Positions 1-13,210 are shown, numbered from the stretch's first letter. The stretch: 64,000 nucleotides of DNA from Hippophae tibetana (GCA_037013495.1 CM072802.1:48338501-48402500); one strand, 5' to 3'. Notes: a model not told the origin generated them from the sequence alone. Numbers and translations: made by a program.

Positions 1-6
1 CATATT

Positions 7-55
7 AGATGCTAATAAATATTTCACATATTTTGTTAATATTTATTAGACATCT
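7..55. repeat. Head hairpin (inverted repeat), example in monomer 1
   Basis: The left arm AGATGCTAATAAATATT (7-23) is the reverse complement of AATATTTATTAGACATCT (38-55) except for one bulged base, leaving a 14-nt AT-rich loop. The left arm also contains the short dyad ATTAG-ATG-CTAAT. The element recurs at the same offset in every monomer. S-type heads lose 2 bp from the loop (TTCATATTTTG instead of TTCACATATTTTG). Arm changes to GATATCT or GAAATCT disturb one or two pairs. It could extrude as a cruciform or bind a dimeric protein; neither can be shown from sequence. Confidence 0.85.
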
Positions 56-561
56 TAATTTTATAATTAGGACGATATCTAATAATTCTCTAAGCATAAT
101 AATATTTACAAAATTTCATAAGTTATCTCTATATATATATATATATGTTAATATTACTCAAAATAATTGTTTTTGCCAACAACTTCGTGACAAAATAAAT
201 TGGTTTAATGTAATTTATATAACCATATGTCTTATTTTGTTTTGTAAAAATTAAATATGTTATAATAATCTCATATAAATAAACTCACACATACTAGTTT
301 ATACTAAATATTATTAAAAATATTAAAAATGAATAAATAAAACATAAATTTTTGCCTTTATATGCAATAACTTATATTAAATCAAATCAATGTTTTAAAT
401 AAAATCTTACATAAGTAAAAACTATAAATATATATATTTTATTCAATGAAATATTTATTTATTAGTTCAAGAAATATATTGGAAGGTGAAATATCATATA
501 TAACTCATGTATCTTAATATTAGATAAAATTGAAAACCAAGATTCAAAGACAAGAGAATTA

Positions 562-597
562 CCATTCGGGGTGTCGATACCGTGGATATGATCGTGC
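562..597. other. CpG-rich dyad box, example in monomer 1
   Basis: This is the most GC-rich part of an otherwise AT-rich monomer. It carries four CpG sites within about 28 bp (567, 575, 581, 593) and the 12-bp near-palindrome GGTGTCGATACC (570-581) centred on TCGA. The copies in the array differ in a limited set of ways here, and those differences define the tail classes. The inner GTGTCGATACC is kept in most copies while the bases 3' of it vary. A sequence-specific binding site is possible but unproven. Confidence 0.75.
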
Positions 598-680
598 AAT
601 ATGAGATGAAATTATGCAAATAATTTTTAAACGTATACCAAGTAACACTATATGATAATTTATGTATATTCAGATTTTAT

Positions 681-1357
681 CATATTAGATGCTAATAAAT
701 ATTTCACATATTTTGTTAATATTTATTAGATATCTTAATTTTATAATTAGGACGATATCTAATAATTCTATAAGCATAATAATATTTACAAAATTTTATA
801 AGTTATCTATATATATATATATGTTAATATTACTCAAAATAATTGTTTTTGCCAACTATTTCGGGGTAAAATAAATTGGTTTAATGTAATTTATATAAAC
901 ATATGTCTTATTTGGTTTTGTAAAAATGAAATATGTTATAATAATCTCATATAAATAAACTCACACATACTAGTTTGTACTAAATATTATTAAAAATGTT
1001 AAAAACGAATAAATAAAACATAAATTTTTGCCTTTATATGCAATAACTTATATTAAATAAAATCAATGTTTTAAATAAAATCATACATAAGTAAAAACTA
1101 TAAATATATATATTTTATTCAATGAAATATTTCTTTATTAGTTCTAGAAATATATTAGAAGGTGAAATATCATATATAACACATGTATCTTAATATTAGA
1201 TTAAATTGAAAACCAAGATTCAAAGACAAGAGAATTACCATTCCGGGTGTCGATACCGTAGATATGATCGTGCAAAATGAGATGATATTATGCAAATAAT
1301 TTTTAAATGTATACCAAGTAACACTATATGATAATTTATGCATATTTAGGTTTTTGT
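681..1357. repeat. Monomer 2, F/X
   Basis: GATATCT arm. Rare TATTTGGTTTTG and GTTTGTACTAA, both shared with monomer 7. Ends AGGTTTTTGTCAT. Confidence 0.93.
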
Positions 1358-1482
1358 CATATTAGATGCTAATAAATATTTCATATTTTGTTAATATTTA
1401 TTAGACATCTTAATTTTATAAATAGGACGATATGTAATAATTCTATAAGCATAATAATATTTACAAAATTTCATAAGTTATC

Positions 1483-1547
<65 letters not shown>

Positions 1548-2074
1548 ATTACTCAAAATAATTGTTTTTCCAACAACTTCAGGACAAAATAAATTGGTTT
1601 AATGTAATTTATATAACCATATGTCTTATTTTGTTTTATAAAAATGAAATATGTTATAATAATCTCATATAAATAAACTCACACATAGTAGTTTATACTA
1701 AATATTATTAAAAATGTTAAAAACGAATAAATAAAACATAAATTTTTGCCTTTATATGCAATAACTTATATTAAATAAAATCAATGTTTTAAATAAAATC
1801 ATACATAAGTAAAAACTATAAATATATATATTTGATTCAATGAAATATTTATTTATTAGTTCAAGAAATATATTGGAAGGTGAAATATCATATATAACAC
1901 ATGTATCTTAATATTAGATTAAATTGAAAACCAAGATTCAAAGACAAGAGAATTACCATTCGGGGTGTCGATACCGTAGATATCATCGTGCAATATGAGA
2001 TGAAATTATGCAAATAATTTTTAAACGTATACCAAGTAACGATATATGATAATTTATGCATATTTAGATTTTAT
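1358..2074. repeat. Monomer 3, Va/D
   Basis: TG tract at 1503-1544. Head has GATATGTAATAATTC and AAATAGGACG; CACATAGTAG in the middle. Confidence 0.93.
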
Positions 2075-2199
2075 CATATTAGATGCTAATAAATATTTCA
2101 TATTTTGTTAATATTTATTAGAAATCTTAATTTTATAAATAGGACGATATGTAATAATTCTATAAGCATAATAATATTTACAAAATTTCATAAGTTATC

Positions 2200-2266
<67 letters not shown>

Positions 2267-2794
2267 ATTACTCAAAATAATTGTTTTTCCAACAACTTCA
2301 GGACAAAATAAATTGGTTTAATGTAATTTATATAACCATATGTCTTATTTTGTTTTATAAAAATGAAATATGTTATAATAATCTCATATAAATAAACTCA
2401 CACATAGTAGTTTATACTAAATATTATTAAAAATGTTAAAAACGAATAAATAAAACATAAATTTTTGCCTTTATATGCAATAACTTATATTAAATAAAAT
2501 CAATGTTTTAAATAAAATCATACATAAGTAAAAACTATAAATATATATATTTTATTCAATGAAATATTTCTTTATTAGTTCTAGAAATATATTAGAAGGT
2601 GAAATATCATATATAACACATGTATCTTAATATTAGATTAAATTGAAAACCAAGATTCAAAGACAAGAGAATTACCATTCCGGGTGTCGATACCGTAGAT
2701 ATGATCGTGCAAAATGAGATGATATTATGCAAATAATTTTTAAATGTATACCAAGTAACACTATATGATAATTTATGCATATTTAGGTTTTTGT
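2075..2794. repeat. Monomer 4, Va/X
   Basis: GAAATCT arm, TG tract 2221-2263. Stands where the canonical pentamer has H/X. Confidence 0.93.
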
Positions 2795-2919
2795 CATATT
2801 AGATGCTAATAAATATTTCATATTTTGTTAATATTTATTAGACATCTTAATTTTATAAATAGGACGATATGTAATAATTCTATAAGCATAATAATATTTA
2901 CAAAATTTCATAAGTTATC

Positions 2920-2986
<67 letters not shown>

Positions 2987-3513
2987 ATTACTCAAAATAA
3001 TTGTTTTTCCAACAACTTCAGGACAAAATAAATTGGTTTAATGTAATTTATATAACCATATGTCTTATTTTGTTTTATAAAAATGAAATATATTATTATA
3101 ATCTCATATAAATAAACTCACACATAGTAGTTTATACTAAATATTATTAAAAATGTTAAAAACGAATAAATAAAACATAAATTTTTGCCTTTATATGCAA
3201 TAACTTATATTAAATAAAATCAATGTTTTAAATAAAATCATACATAAGTAAAAACTATAAATATATATATTTGATTCAATGAAATATTTATTTATTAGTT
3301 CAAGAAATATATTGGAAGGTGAAATATCATATATAACACATGTATGCTAATATTAGATTAAATTGAAAACCAAGATTGAAAGACAAGAGAATTACCATTC
3401 GGGGTGTCGATACCGTCCTTATGATCTTGCAATATGAGATGAAATTATGCAAATAATTTTCAAACATATAACAAGTAACACTATATGATAATTTATGCAA
3501 ATTTAGATTTCAT
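2795..3513. repeat. Monomer 5, Va/C
   Basis: TG tract 2941-2983. Private TATTATTATAATC; tail has CCTTATGATCTTGC, shared only with monomer 8. Confidence 0.93.
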
Positions 3514-4193
3514 CATATTAGATGCTAATAAATATTTCACATATTTTGTTAATATTTATTAGACATCTTAATTTTATAATTAGGACGATATCTAATAATT
3601 CTCTAAGCATAATAATATTTACAAAATTTCATAAGTTATCTCTATATATATATATATATGTTAATATTACTCAAAATAATTGTTTTTGCCAACAACTTCG
3701 TGACAAAATAAATTGGTTTAATGTAATTTATATAACCATATGTCTTATTTTGTTTTGTAAAAATTAAATATGTTATAATAATCTCATATAAATAAACTCA
3801 CACATACTAGTTTATACTAAATATTATTAAAAATATTAAAAATGAATAAATAAAACATAAATTTTTGCCTTTATATGCAATAACTTATATTAAATCAAAT
3901 CAATGTTTTAAATAAAATCTTACATAAGTAAAAACTATAAATATATATATTTTATTCAATGAAATATTTATTTATTAGTTCAAGAAATATATTGGAAGGT
4001 GAAATATCATATATAACTCATGTATCTTAATATTAGATAAAATTGAAAACCAAGATTCAAAGACAAGAGAATTACCATTCGGGGTGTCGATACCGTGGAT
4101 ATGATCGTGCAATATGAGATGAAATTATGCAAATAATTTTTAAACGTATACCAAGTAACACTATATGATAATTTATGTATATTCAGATTTTAT
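3514..4193. repeat. Monomer 6, Q/W
   Basis: Looks identical to monomer 1 over its full 680 bp. Confidence 0.93.
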
Positions 4194-4870
4194 CATATTA
4201 GATGCTAATAAATATTTCACATATTTTGTTAATATTTATTAGATATCTTAATTTTATAATTAGGACGATATCTAATAATTCTATAAGCATAATAATATTT
4301 ACAAAATTTTATAAGTTATCTATATATATATATATGTTAATATTACTCAAAATAATTGTTTTTGCCAACTATTTCGGGGTAAAATAAATTGGTTTAATGT
4401 AATTTATATAAACATATGTCTTATTTGGTTTTGTAAAAATGAAATATGTTATAATAATCTCATATAAATAAACTCACACATACTAGTTTGTACTAAATAT
4501 TATTAAAAATGTTAAAAACGAATAAATAAAACATAAATTTTTGCCTTTATATGCAATAACTTATATTAAATAAAATCAATGTTTTAAATAAAATCATACA
4601 TAAGTAAAAACTATAAATATATATATTTTATTCAATGAAATATTTCTTTATTAGTTCTAGAAATATATTAGAAGGTGAAATATCATATATAACACATGTA
4701 TCTTAATATTAGATTAAATTGAAAACCAAGATTCAAAGACAAGAGAATTACCATTCCGGGTGTCGATACCGTAGATATGATCGTGCAAAATGAGATGATA
4801 TTATGCAAATAATTTTTAAATGTATACCAAGTAACACTATATGATAATTTATGCATATTTAGGTTTTTGT
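4194..4870. repeat. Monomer 7, F/X
   Basis: Looks identical to monomer 2, rare variants included. Confidence 0.93.
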
Positions 4871-4995
4871 CATATTAGATGCTAATAAATATTTCATATT
4901 TTGTTAATATTTATTAGACATCTTAATTTTATAAATAGGACGATATGTAATAATTCTATAAGCATAATAATATTTACAAAATTTCATAAGTTATC

Positions 4996-5060
<65 letters not shown>

Positions 5061-5587
5061 ATTACTCAAAATAATTGTTTTTCCAACAACTTCAGGACAA
5101 AATAAATTGGTTTAATGTAATTTATATAACCATATGTCTTATTTTGTTTTATAAAAATGAAATATGTTATAATAATCTCATATAAATAAACTCACACATA
5201 GTAGTTTATACTAAATATTATTAAAAATGTTAAAAACGAATAAATAAAACATAAATTTTTGCCTTTATATGCAATAACTTATATTAAATAAAATCAATGT
5301 TTTAAATAAAATCATACATAAGTAAAAACTATAAATATATATATTTGATTCAATGAAATATTTATTTATTAGTTCAAGAAATATATTGGAAGGTGAAATA
5401 TCATATATAACACATGTATGCTAATATTAGATTAAATTGAAAACCAAGATTGAAAGACAAGAGAATTACCATTCGGGGTGTCGATACCGTCCTTATGATC
5501 TTGCAATATGAGATGAAATTATGCAAATAATTTTCAAACATATAACAAGTAACACTATATGATAATTTATGCAAATTTAGATTTCAT
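4871..5587. repeat. Monomer 8, Va/C
   Basis: TG tract 5016-5057. First part follows monomer 3, last part monomer 5. Confidence 0.93.
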
Positions 5588-6269
5588 CATATTAGATGCT
5601 AATAAATATTTCACATATTTTGTTAATATTTATTAGACATCTTAATTTTATAATTAGGACGATATCTAATAATTCTCTAAGCATAATAATATTTACAAAA
5701 TTTCATAAGTTATCTCTATATATATATATATATATGTTAATATTACTCAAAATAATTGTTTTTGCCAACAACTTCGTGACAAAATAAATTGGTTTAATGT
5801 AATTTATATAACCATATGTCTTATTTTGTTTTGTAAAAATTAAATATGTTATAATAATCTCATATAAATAAACTCACACATACTAGTTTATACTAAATAT
5901 TATTAAAAATATTAAAAATGAATAAATAAAACATAAATTTTTGCCTTTATATGCAATAACTTATATTAAATCAAATCAATGTTTTAAATAAAATCTTACA
6001 TAAGTAAAAACTATAAATATATATATTTTATTCAATGAAATATTTATTTATTAGTTCAAGAAATATATTGGAAGGTGAAATATCATATATAACTCATGTA
6101 TCTTAATATTAGATAAAATTGAAAACCAAGATTCAAAGACAAGAGAATTACCATTCGGGGTGTCGATACCGTGGATATGATCGTGCAATATGAGATGAAA
6201 TTATGCAAATAATTTTTAAACGTATACCAAGTAACACTATATGATAATTTATGTATATTCAGATTTTAT
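5588..6269. repeat. Monomer 9, Q/W
   Basis: Like monomers 1 and 6 but with one more TA unit. Last monomer with AAAATTAAATATG. Confidence 0.93.
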
Positions 6270-6957
6270 CATATTAGATGCTAATAAATATTTCACATAT
6301 TTTGTTAATATTTATTAGATATCTTAATTTTATAATTAGGACGATATCTAATAATTCTATAAGCATAATAATATTTACAAAATTTTATAAGTTATCTATA
6401 TATATATATATATATATATATATGTTAATATTACTCAAAATAATTGTTTTTGCCAACTATTTCGGGGTAAAATAAATTGGTTTAATGTAATTTATATAAA
6501 CATATGTCTTATTTTGTTTTGTAAAAATGAAATATGTTATAATAATCTCATATAAATAAACTCACATATACTAGTTTATACTAAATATTATTAAAAATGT
6601 TAAAAACGAATAAATAAAACATAAATTTTTGCCTTTATATGCAATAACTTATATTAAATAAAATCAATGTTTTAAATAAAATCATACATAAGTAAAAACT
6701 ATAAATATATATATTTTATTCAATGAAATATTTATTTATTAGTTCAAGAAATATATTGGAAGGTGAAATATCATATATAACACATGTATGTTAATATTAG
6801 ATTAAATTGAAAACCAAGATTGAAAGACAAGAGAATTACCATACGGGGTGTCGATACCGTACATATGATCATGCAATATGAGATGAAATTATGCAAATAA
6901 TTTTCAAACATATAACAAGTAACACTATATGATAATTTATGAATATTTAGATTTTAT
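6270..6957. repeat. Monomer 10, F/M
   Basis: Long TA tract; CACATATACTAG and TGAATATTTAG are unusual variants. Confidence 0.93.
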
Positions 6958-7082
6958 CATATTAGATGCTAAAAAATATTTCATATTTTGTTAATATTTA
7001 TTAGACATCTTAATTTTATAATTAGGACGATATCTAATAATTCTATAAGCATAATAATATTTACAAAATTTCATAAGTTATC

Positions 7083-7159
<77 letters not shown>

Positions 7160-7685
7160 ATTACTCAAAATAATTGTTTTTCCAACAACTTCGGGACAAA
7201 ATAAATTGGTTTAATGTAATTTATATAACCATATGTCATATTTTGTTTTATAAAAATGAAATATGTTATAATAATCTCATATAAATAAACCCACACATAC
7301 TAGTTTATACTAAATATTATTAAAAATGCTAAAAACAAATAAATAAAACATATATTTTGCCTTTATATGCAATAACTTATATTAAATAAAATCAATGTTT
7401 TAAATAAAATCATACATAAGTAAAAACTATAAATATATATATTTGATTCAATGAAATATTTATTTATTAGTTCAAGAAATATATTGGAAGGTGAAATATC
7501 ATATATAACACATGTATCTTAATATTAGATTAAATTGAAAACCAAGATTCAAAGACAAGAGAATTACCATTCGGGGTGTCGATACCGTAGATATCATCGT
7601 GCAATATGAGATGAAATTATGCAAATAATTTTTAAACGTATACCAAGTAACGATATATGATAATTTATGCATATTTAGATTTTAT
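6958..7685. repeat. Monomer 11, V/D
   Basis: Longest monomer. Head has GCTAAAAAATATTTC, which weakens the hairpin left arm; middle has AAACCCACAC and GCTAAAAACAAAT. Confidence 0.93.
7083..7156. repeat. Longest TG tract, compound (TA)n(TG)n in monomer 11
   Basis: A TA run (7083-7105) passes directly into about 26 TG units (7105-7156). This is the main reason monomer 11 is the longest monomer (728 bp). Alternating purine-pyrimidine runs of this kind can adopt Z-DNA and are prone to slippage. Confidence 0.95.
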
Positions 7686-8358
7686 CATATTAGATGCTAA
7701 TAAATATTTCATATTTTGTTAATATTTATTAGAAATCTTAATTTTATAAATAGGACGATATCTAATAATTCTATAAGCATAATAATATTTACAAAATTTC
7801 ATAAGTTATCTATATATATATATATGTTAATATTACTCAAAATAATTGTTTTTGCACACTATTTCGGGGTAAAATAAATTGGTTTAATGTAATTTATATA
7901 AACATATGTCTTATTTTGTTTTGTAAAAATGAAATATGTTATAATAATCTCATATAAATCAACTCACACATACTAGTTTATACTAAATATTATTAAAAAT
8001 TCTAAAAACAAATAAATAAAACATAAATTTTGCCTTTATATGCAATAACTTATATTAAATAAAATCAATGTTTTAAATAAAGTCATACATAAGTAAAAAC
8101 TATAAATATATATATTTGATTCAATGAAATATTTATTTATTAGTTCCAGAAATATATTGGAAGGTGAAATATCATATATAACACATGTATCTTAATATTA
8201 GATTAAATTGAAAACCAAGATTCAAAGACAAGAGAATTACCATTCCGGGTGTCGATACCGTAGATATGATCGTGCAAAATGAGATGATATTATGCAAATA
8301 ATTTTTAAATGTATACCAAGTAACACTATATGATAATTTATGCATATTTAGATTTTAT
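7686..8358. repeat. Monomer 12, H/X
   Basis: GAAATCT arm, short TA tract, AAATCAACTC and TTCTAAAAACAAAT in the middle, GTTCCAGAAAT before the tail. Confidence 0.93.
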
Positions 8359-8483
8359 CATATTAGATGCTAATAAATATTTCATATTTTGTTAACATTT
8401 ATTAGACATCTTAATTTTATAAATAGGACGATATCTAATAATTCTATAAGCATAATAATATTTACAAAATTTCATAAGTTATC

Positions 8484-8525
<42 letters not shown>

Positions 8526-9055
8526 AATATTACTCAAAATAATTGTTTTTCCAACAACTTCGGGACAAAATAAATTGGTTTAATGTAATTTATATAACCA
8601 TATGTCTTATTTTGTTTTATAAAAATGAAATATGTTATACTAATCTCATATAAATAAACTCACACATACTAGTTTATACTAAATATTATTAAAAATGTTA
8701 AAAACGAATAAATAAAACATAAATTTTTGCCTTTATATGGAATAACTTATATTAAATAAAATCAATGTTTTAAATAAAATCATACATAAGTAAAAACTAT
8801 AAATATATATATTTGATTCAATGAAATATTTATTTATTAGTTCAAGAAATATATTGGAAGGTGAAATATCATATATAACACATGTATGCTAATATTAGAT
8901 TAAATTGAAAACCAAGATTGAAAGACAAGAGAATTATCATTCGGGGTGTCGATACCGTCCTTATGATCATGCAATATGAGATGAAATTATGCAAATAATT
9001 TTCAAACATATAACAAGTAACACTATATGATAATTTATGCAAATTTAGATTTCAT
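8359..9055. repeat. Monomer 13, V/C
   Basis: GTTAACATTTATTAG arm, short TG tract 8501-8525, TTATACTAATC, TATGGAATAAC, GAATTATCATTC. Confidence 0.93.
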
Positions 9056-9739
9056 CATATTAGATGCTAATAAATATTTCACATATTTTGTTAATATTTA
9101 TTAGACATCTTAATTTTATAATTAGGACGATATCTAATAATTCTCTAAGCATAATAATATTTACAAAATTTCATAAGTTATCTCTATATATATATATATA
9201 TATATGTTAATATTACTCAAAATAATTGTTTTTGCCAACAACTTCGTGACAAAATAAATTGGTTTAATGTAATTTATATAACCATATGTCTTATTTTGTT
9301 TTGTAAAAATGAAATATGTTATAATAATCTCATATAAATAAACTCACACATACTAGTTTATACTAAATATTATTAAAAATATTAAAAATGAATAAATAAA
9401 ACATAAATTTTTGCCTTTATATGCAATAACTTATATTAAATCAAATCAATGTTTTAAATAAAATCATACATAAGTAAAAACTATAAATATATATATTTTA
9501 TTCAATGAAATATTTATTTATTAGTTCAAGAAATATATTGGAAGGTGAAATATCATATATAACTCATGTATCTTAATATTAGATTAAATTGAAAACCAAG
9601 ATTCAAAGACAAGAGAATTACCATTCGGGGTGTCGATACCGTGGATATGATCGTGCAATATGAGATGAAATTATGCAAATAATTTTTAAACGTATACCAA
9701 GTAACACTATATGATAATTTATGTATATTCAGATTTTAT
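9056..9739. repeat. Monomer 14, Q/W
   Basis: Ordinary Q/W with AAAATGAAATATG; TA tract only. Confidence 0.93.
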
Positions 9740-10421
9740 CATATTAGATGCTAATAAATATTTCACATATTTTGTTAATATTTATTAGATATCTTAATTT
9801 TATAATTAGGACGATATCTAATAATTCTATAAGCATAATAATATTTACAAAATTTTATAAGTTATCTATATATATATATATATATATGTTAATATTACTC
9901 AAAATAATTGTTTTTGCCAACTATTTCGGGGTAAAATAAATTGGTTTAATGTAATTTATATAAACATATGTCTTATTTTGTTTTTTAAAAATGAAATATG
10001 TTATAATAATCTCATATAAATAAACTCACACATACTAGTTTATACTAAATATTATTAAAAATGTTAAAAACGAATAAATAAAACATAAATTTTTGCCTTT
10101 ATATGCAATAACTTATATTAAATAAAATCAATGTTTTAAATAAAGTCATACATAAGTAAAAACTATAAATATATATATTTGATTCAATGAAATATTTATT
10201 TATTAGTTCCAGAAATATATTGGAAGGTGAAATATCATATATAACACATGTATCTTAATATTAGATTAAATTGAAAACCAAGATTCAAAGACAAGAGAAT
10301 TACCATTCCGGGTGTCGATACCGTAGATATGATCGTGCAAAATGAGATGATATTATGCAAATAATTTTTAAATGTATACCAAGTAACACTATATGATAAT
10401 TTATGCATATTTAGATTTTAT
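9740..10421. repeat. Monomer 15, F/X
   Basis: F head with TTTTTTAAAAATG, then an X tail with AAAGTCATAC and GTTCCAG as in H monomers: a B/D hybrid. Confidence 0.93.
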
Positions 10422-10546
10422 CATATTAGATGCTAATAAATATTTCATATTTTGTTAACATTTATTAGACATCTTAATTTTATAAATAGGACGATATCTA
10501 ATAATTCTATAAGCATAATAATATTTACAAAATTTCATAAGTTATC

Positions 10547-10601
<55 letters not shown>

Positions 10602-11128
10602 ATTACTCAAAATAATTGTTTTTCCAACAACTTCGGGACAAAATAAATTGGTTTAATGTAATTTATATAACCATATGTCTTATTTTGTTTTATAAAAATG
10701 AAATATGTTATACTAATCTCATATAAATAAACTCACACATACTAGTTTATACTAAATATTATTAAAAATGTTAAAAACGAATAAATAAAACATAAATTTT
10801 TGCCTTTATATGGAATAACTTATATTAAATAAAATCAATGTTTTAAATAAAATCATACATAAGTAAAAACTATAAATATATATATTTGATTCAATGAAAT
10901 ATTTATTTATTAGTTCAAGAAATATATTGGAAGGTGAAATATCATATATAACACATGTATGCTAATATTAGATTAAATTGAAAACCAAGATTGAAAGACA
11001 AGAGAATTATCATTCGGGGTGTAGATACCGTCCTTATGATCATGCAATATGAGATGAAATTATGCAAATAATTTTCAAACATATAACAAGTAACACTCTA
11101 TGATAATTTATGCAAATTTAGATTTTAT
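10422..11128. repeat. Monomer 16, V/C
   Basis: TG tract 10563-10598. Shares GGAATAAC and GAATTATCATT with 13; private GTGTAGATACC and CACTCTATG. Confidence 0.93.
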
Positions 11129-11253
11129 CATATTAGATGCTAATAAATATTTCACATATTTTGTTAATATTTATTAGATATCTTAATTTTATAATTAGGA
11201 CGATATCTAATAATTCTCTAAGCATAATAATATTTACAAAATTTCATAAGTTA

Positions 11254-11287
<34 letters not shown>

Positions 11288-11818
11288 AATATTACTCAAA
11301 ATAATTGTTTTTGCCCACTATTTCGGGGTAAAATAAATTGGTTTAATGTAATTTATATAAACATATGTCTTATTTTGTTTTGTAAAAATGAAATATGTTA
11401 TAATAATCTCATATAAATCAACTCACACATACTAGTTTATACTAAATATTATTAAAAATATTAAAAATGAATAAATAAAACATAAATATTTGCCTTTATA
11501 TGCAATAACTTATATTAAATCAAATCAATGTTTTAAATAAAATCATACATAAGTAAAAACTATAAATATATATATTTTATTCAATGAAATATTTATTTAT
11601 TAGTTCAAGAAATATATTGGAAGGTGAAATATCATATATAACGCATGTATCTTAATATTAGATTAAATTGAAAACCAAGATTCAAAGACAAGAGAATTAC
11701 CATTCGGGGTGTCGATACCGTGGATATGATCGTGCAATATGAGATGAAATTATGCAAATAATTTTTAAACGTATACCAAGTAACACTATATGATAATTTA
11801 TGTATATTCAGATTTAAT
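11129..11818. repeat. Monomer 17, F-like/W
   Basis: GATATCT arm but CTCTAAGC, long TA tract, core GCCCACTATTTCGGGG, then ATTAAAAATG and W tail with ACGCATG. A clear hybrid. Confidence 0.92.
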
Positions 11819-12498
11819 CATATTAGATGCTAATAAATATTTCACATATTTTGTTAATATTTATTAGATATCTTAATTTTATAATTAGGACGATATCTAA
11901 TAATTCTATAAGCATAATAATATTTACAAAATTTTATAAGTTATCTCTATATATATATATATATGTTAATATTACTCAAAATAATTGTTTTTGCCAACTA
12001 TTTCGGGGTAAAATAAATTGGTTTAATGTAATTTATATAAACATATGTCTTATTTTGTTTTTTAAAAATGAAATATGTTATAATAATCTCATATAAATAA
12101 ACTCACACATACTAGTTTATACTAAATATTATTAAAAATGTTAAAAACGAATAAATAAAACATAAATTTTTGCCTTTATATGCAATAACTTATATTAAAT
12201 AAAATCAATGTTTTAAATAAAATCATACATAAGTAAAAACTATAAATATATATATTTTATTCAATGAAATATTTATTTATTAGTTCAAGAAATATATTGG
12301 AAGGTGAAATATCATATATAACACATGTATGTTAATATTAGATTAAATTGTAAACCAAGATTGAAAGACAAGAGAATTACCATACGGGGTGTCGATACCG
12401 TACATATGATCATGCAATATGAGATGAAATTATGCAAATAATTTTCAAACATATAACAAGTAACACTATATGATAATTTATGCATATTTAGATTTTAT
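11819..12498. repeat. Monomer 18, F/M
   Basis: TTTTTTAAAAATG; TTGTAAACCAAG shared with 23. Confidence 0.93.
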
Positions 12499-12623
12499 CA
12501 TATTAGATGCTAATAAATATTTCATATTTTGTTAATATTTATTAGACATCTTAATTTTATAATTAGGACGATATCTAATAATTCTATAAGCATAATAATA
12601 TTTACAAAATTTCATAAGTTATC

Positions 12624-12684
<61 letters not shown>

Positions 12685-13210
12685 ATTACTCAAAATAATT
12701 GTTTTTCCAACAACTTCGGGACAAAATAAATTTGTTTAATGTAATTTATATAACCATATGTCTTATTATTTTTTATAAAAATGAAATATGTTATAATAAT
12801 CTCATATAAATAAACCCACACATACTAGTTTATACTAAATATTATTAAAAATGCTAAAAACAAATAAATAAAACATATATTTTGCCTTTATATGCAATAA
12901 CTTATATTAAATAAAATCAATGTTTTAAATAAAATCATACATAAGTAAAAACTATAAATATATATATTTGATTCAATGAAATATTTATTTATTAGTTCAA
13001 GAAATATATTGGAAGGTGAAATATCATATATAGCACATGTATCTTAATATTAGATTAAATTGAAAACCAAGATTCAAAGACAAGAGAATTACCATTCGGG
13101 GTGTCGATACCGTAGATATCATCGTGCAATATGAGATGAAATTATGCAAATAATTTTTAAACGTATACCAAGTAACGATATATGATAATTTATGCATATT
13201 TAGATTTTAT
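12499..13210. repeat. Monomer 19, V/D
   Basis: TG tract 12644-12681. AAATTTGTTT, TTATTATTTTTTAT, TAGCACATG. Confidence 0.93.

Larger units (their letters stand above)
1..680. repeat. Monomer 1, Q/W
   Basis: L head, GACATCT arm, TA tract only. Carries the rare AAAATTAAATATG shared with monomers 6 and 9. Confidence 0.93.
1..3513. repeat. Higher-order repeat, variant pentamer Q/W-F/X-Va/D-Va/X-Va/C (monomers 1-5)
   Basis: Five monomers in the order of the main pentamer, but with the Va subtype (TTCAGGAC core, GATATGTAAT head) in the three TG-bearing positions and an X tail already on monomer 2. Monomers 1, 2 and the first two-thirds of 3 are matched closely by monomers 6-8. Confidence 0.85.
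3514..5587. repeat. Higher-order repeat, trimer Q/W-F/X-Va/C (monomers 6-8)
   Basis: Monomers 6 and 7 look the same as 1 and 2, including rare variants such as AAAATTAAATATG and TATTTGGTTTTG. Monomer 8 has the head of monomer 3 and the tail of monomer 5 (CCTTATGATCTTGC). The trimer is what would remain if unequal exchange removed two monomers between 3 and 5. Confidence 0.85.
5588..9055. repeat. Higher-order repeat, pentamer Q/W-F/M-V/D-H/X-V/C (monomers 9-13)
   Basis: First complete copy of the canonical five-monomer unit, 3,468 bp. The same order recurs at 11129-14590 and 14591-18049, with fragments at 24894-27651 and 31739-34541. Confidence 0.85.
9056..11128. repeat. Higher-order repeat, trimer Q/W-F/X-V/C (monomers 14-16)
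   Basis: A B-type monomer (F core) carries the X tail normally found on the H monomer, so the V/D and H/X positions of the pentamer are skipped. Monomer 16 shares GGAATAAC and GAATTATCATT with monomer 13, tying this trimer to the preceding pentamer. Confidence 0.85.

Noticed and set aside
9..254. Open frames of 61-101 codons starting MLINISH or MLIFIR in most monomers (for example 9-254, 42110-42415, 58129-58320)
   Set aside because: They read through the hairpin and the TA/TG tract. The tract changes length by 2 bp steps between copies, so the reading frame after it switches between VNITQNN and MLILLK endings with no sign of frame preservation. Composition is extreme (I, Y, N, CV repeats) and they recur only because the DNA repeats.
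415..445. TATA-box-like promoter at AAATATATATATTT in each monomer
   Set aside because: The whole monomer is AT-rich and no start-site, downstream gene or conserved upstream element supports transcription; a match here has no weight.
1..680. MITE or other transposon origin based on the head inverted repeat
   Set aside because: The two arms are 14 bp apart within one monomer, not at its ends, and there is no target-site duplication or flanking unique sequence to define an element.
1..692. Ancient tetramer of a roughly 173-bp nucleosomal unit
   Set aside because: 692 is close to 4 x 173, but sequence at offsets near 0, 173, 346 and 519 shows no visible similarity.
840..880. CENP-B box in the CTTCGGGAC / TATTTCGGGGT core
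   Set aside because: The spacing required by the known box (TTCG, then four bases, A, two bases, CGGG) is not met on either strand; only short CG-containing pieces coincide.
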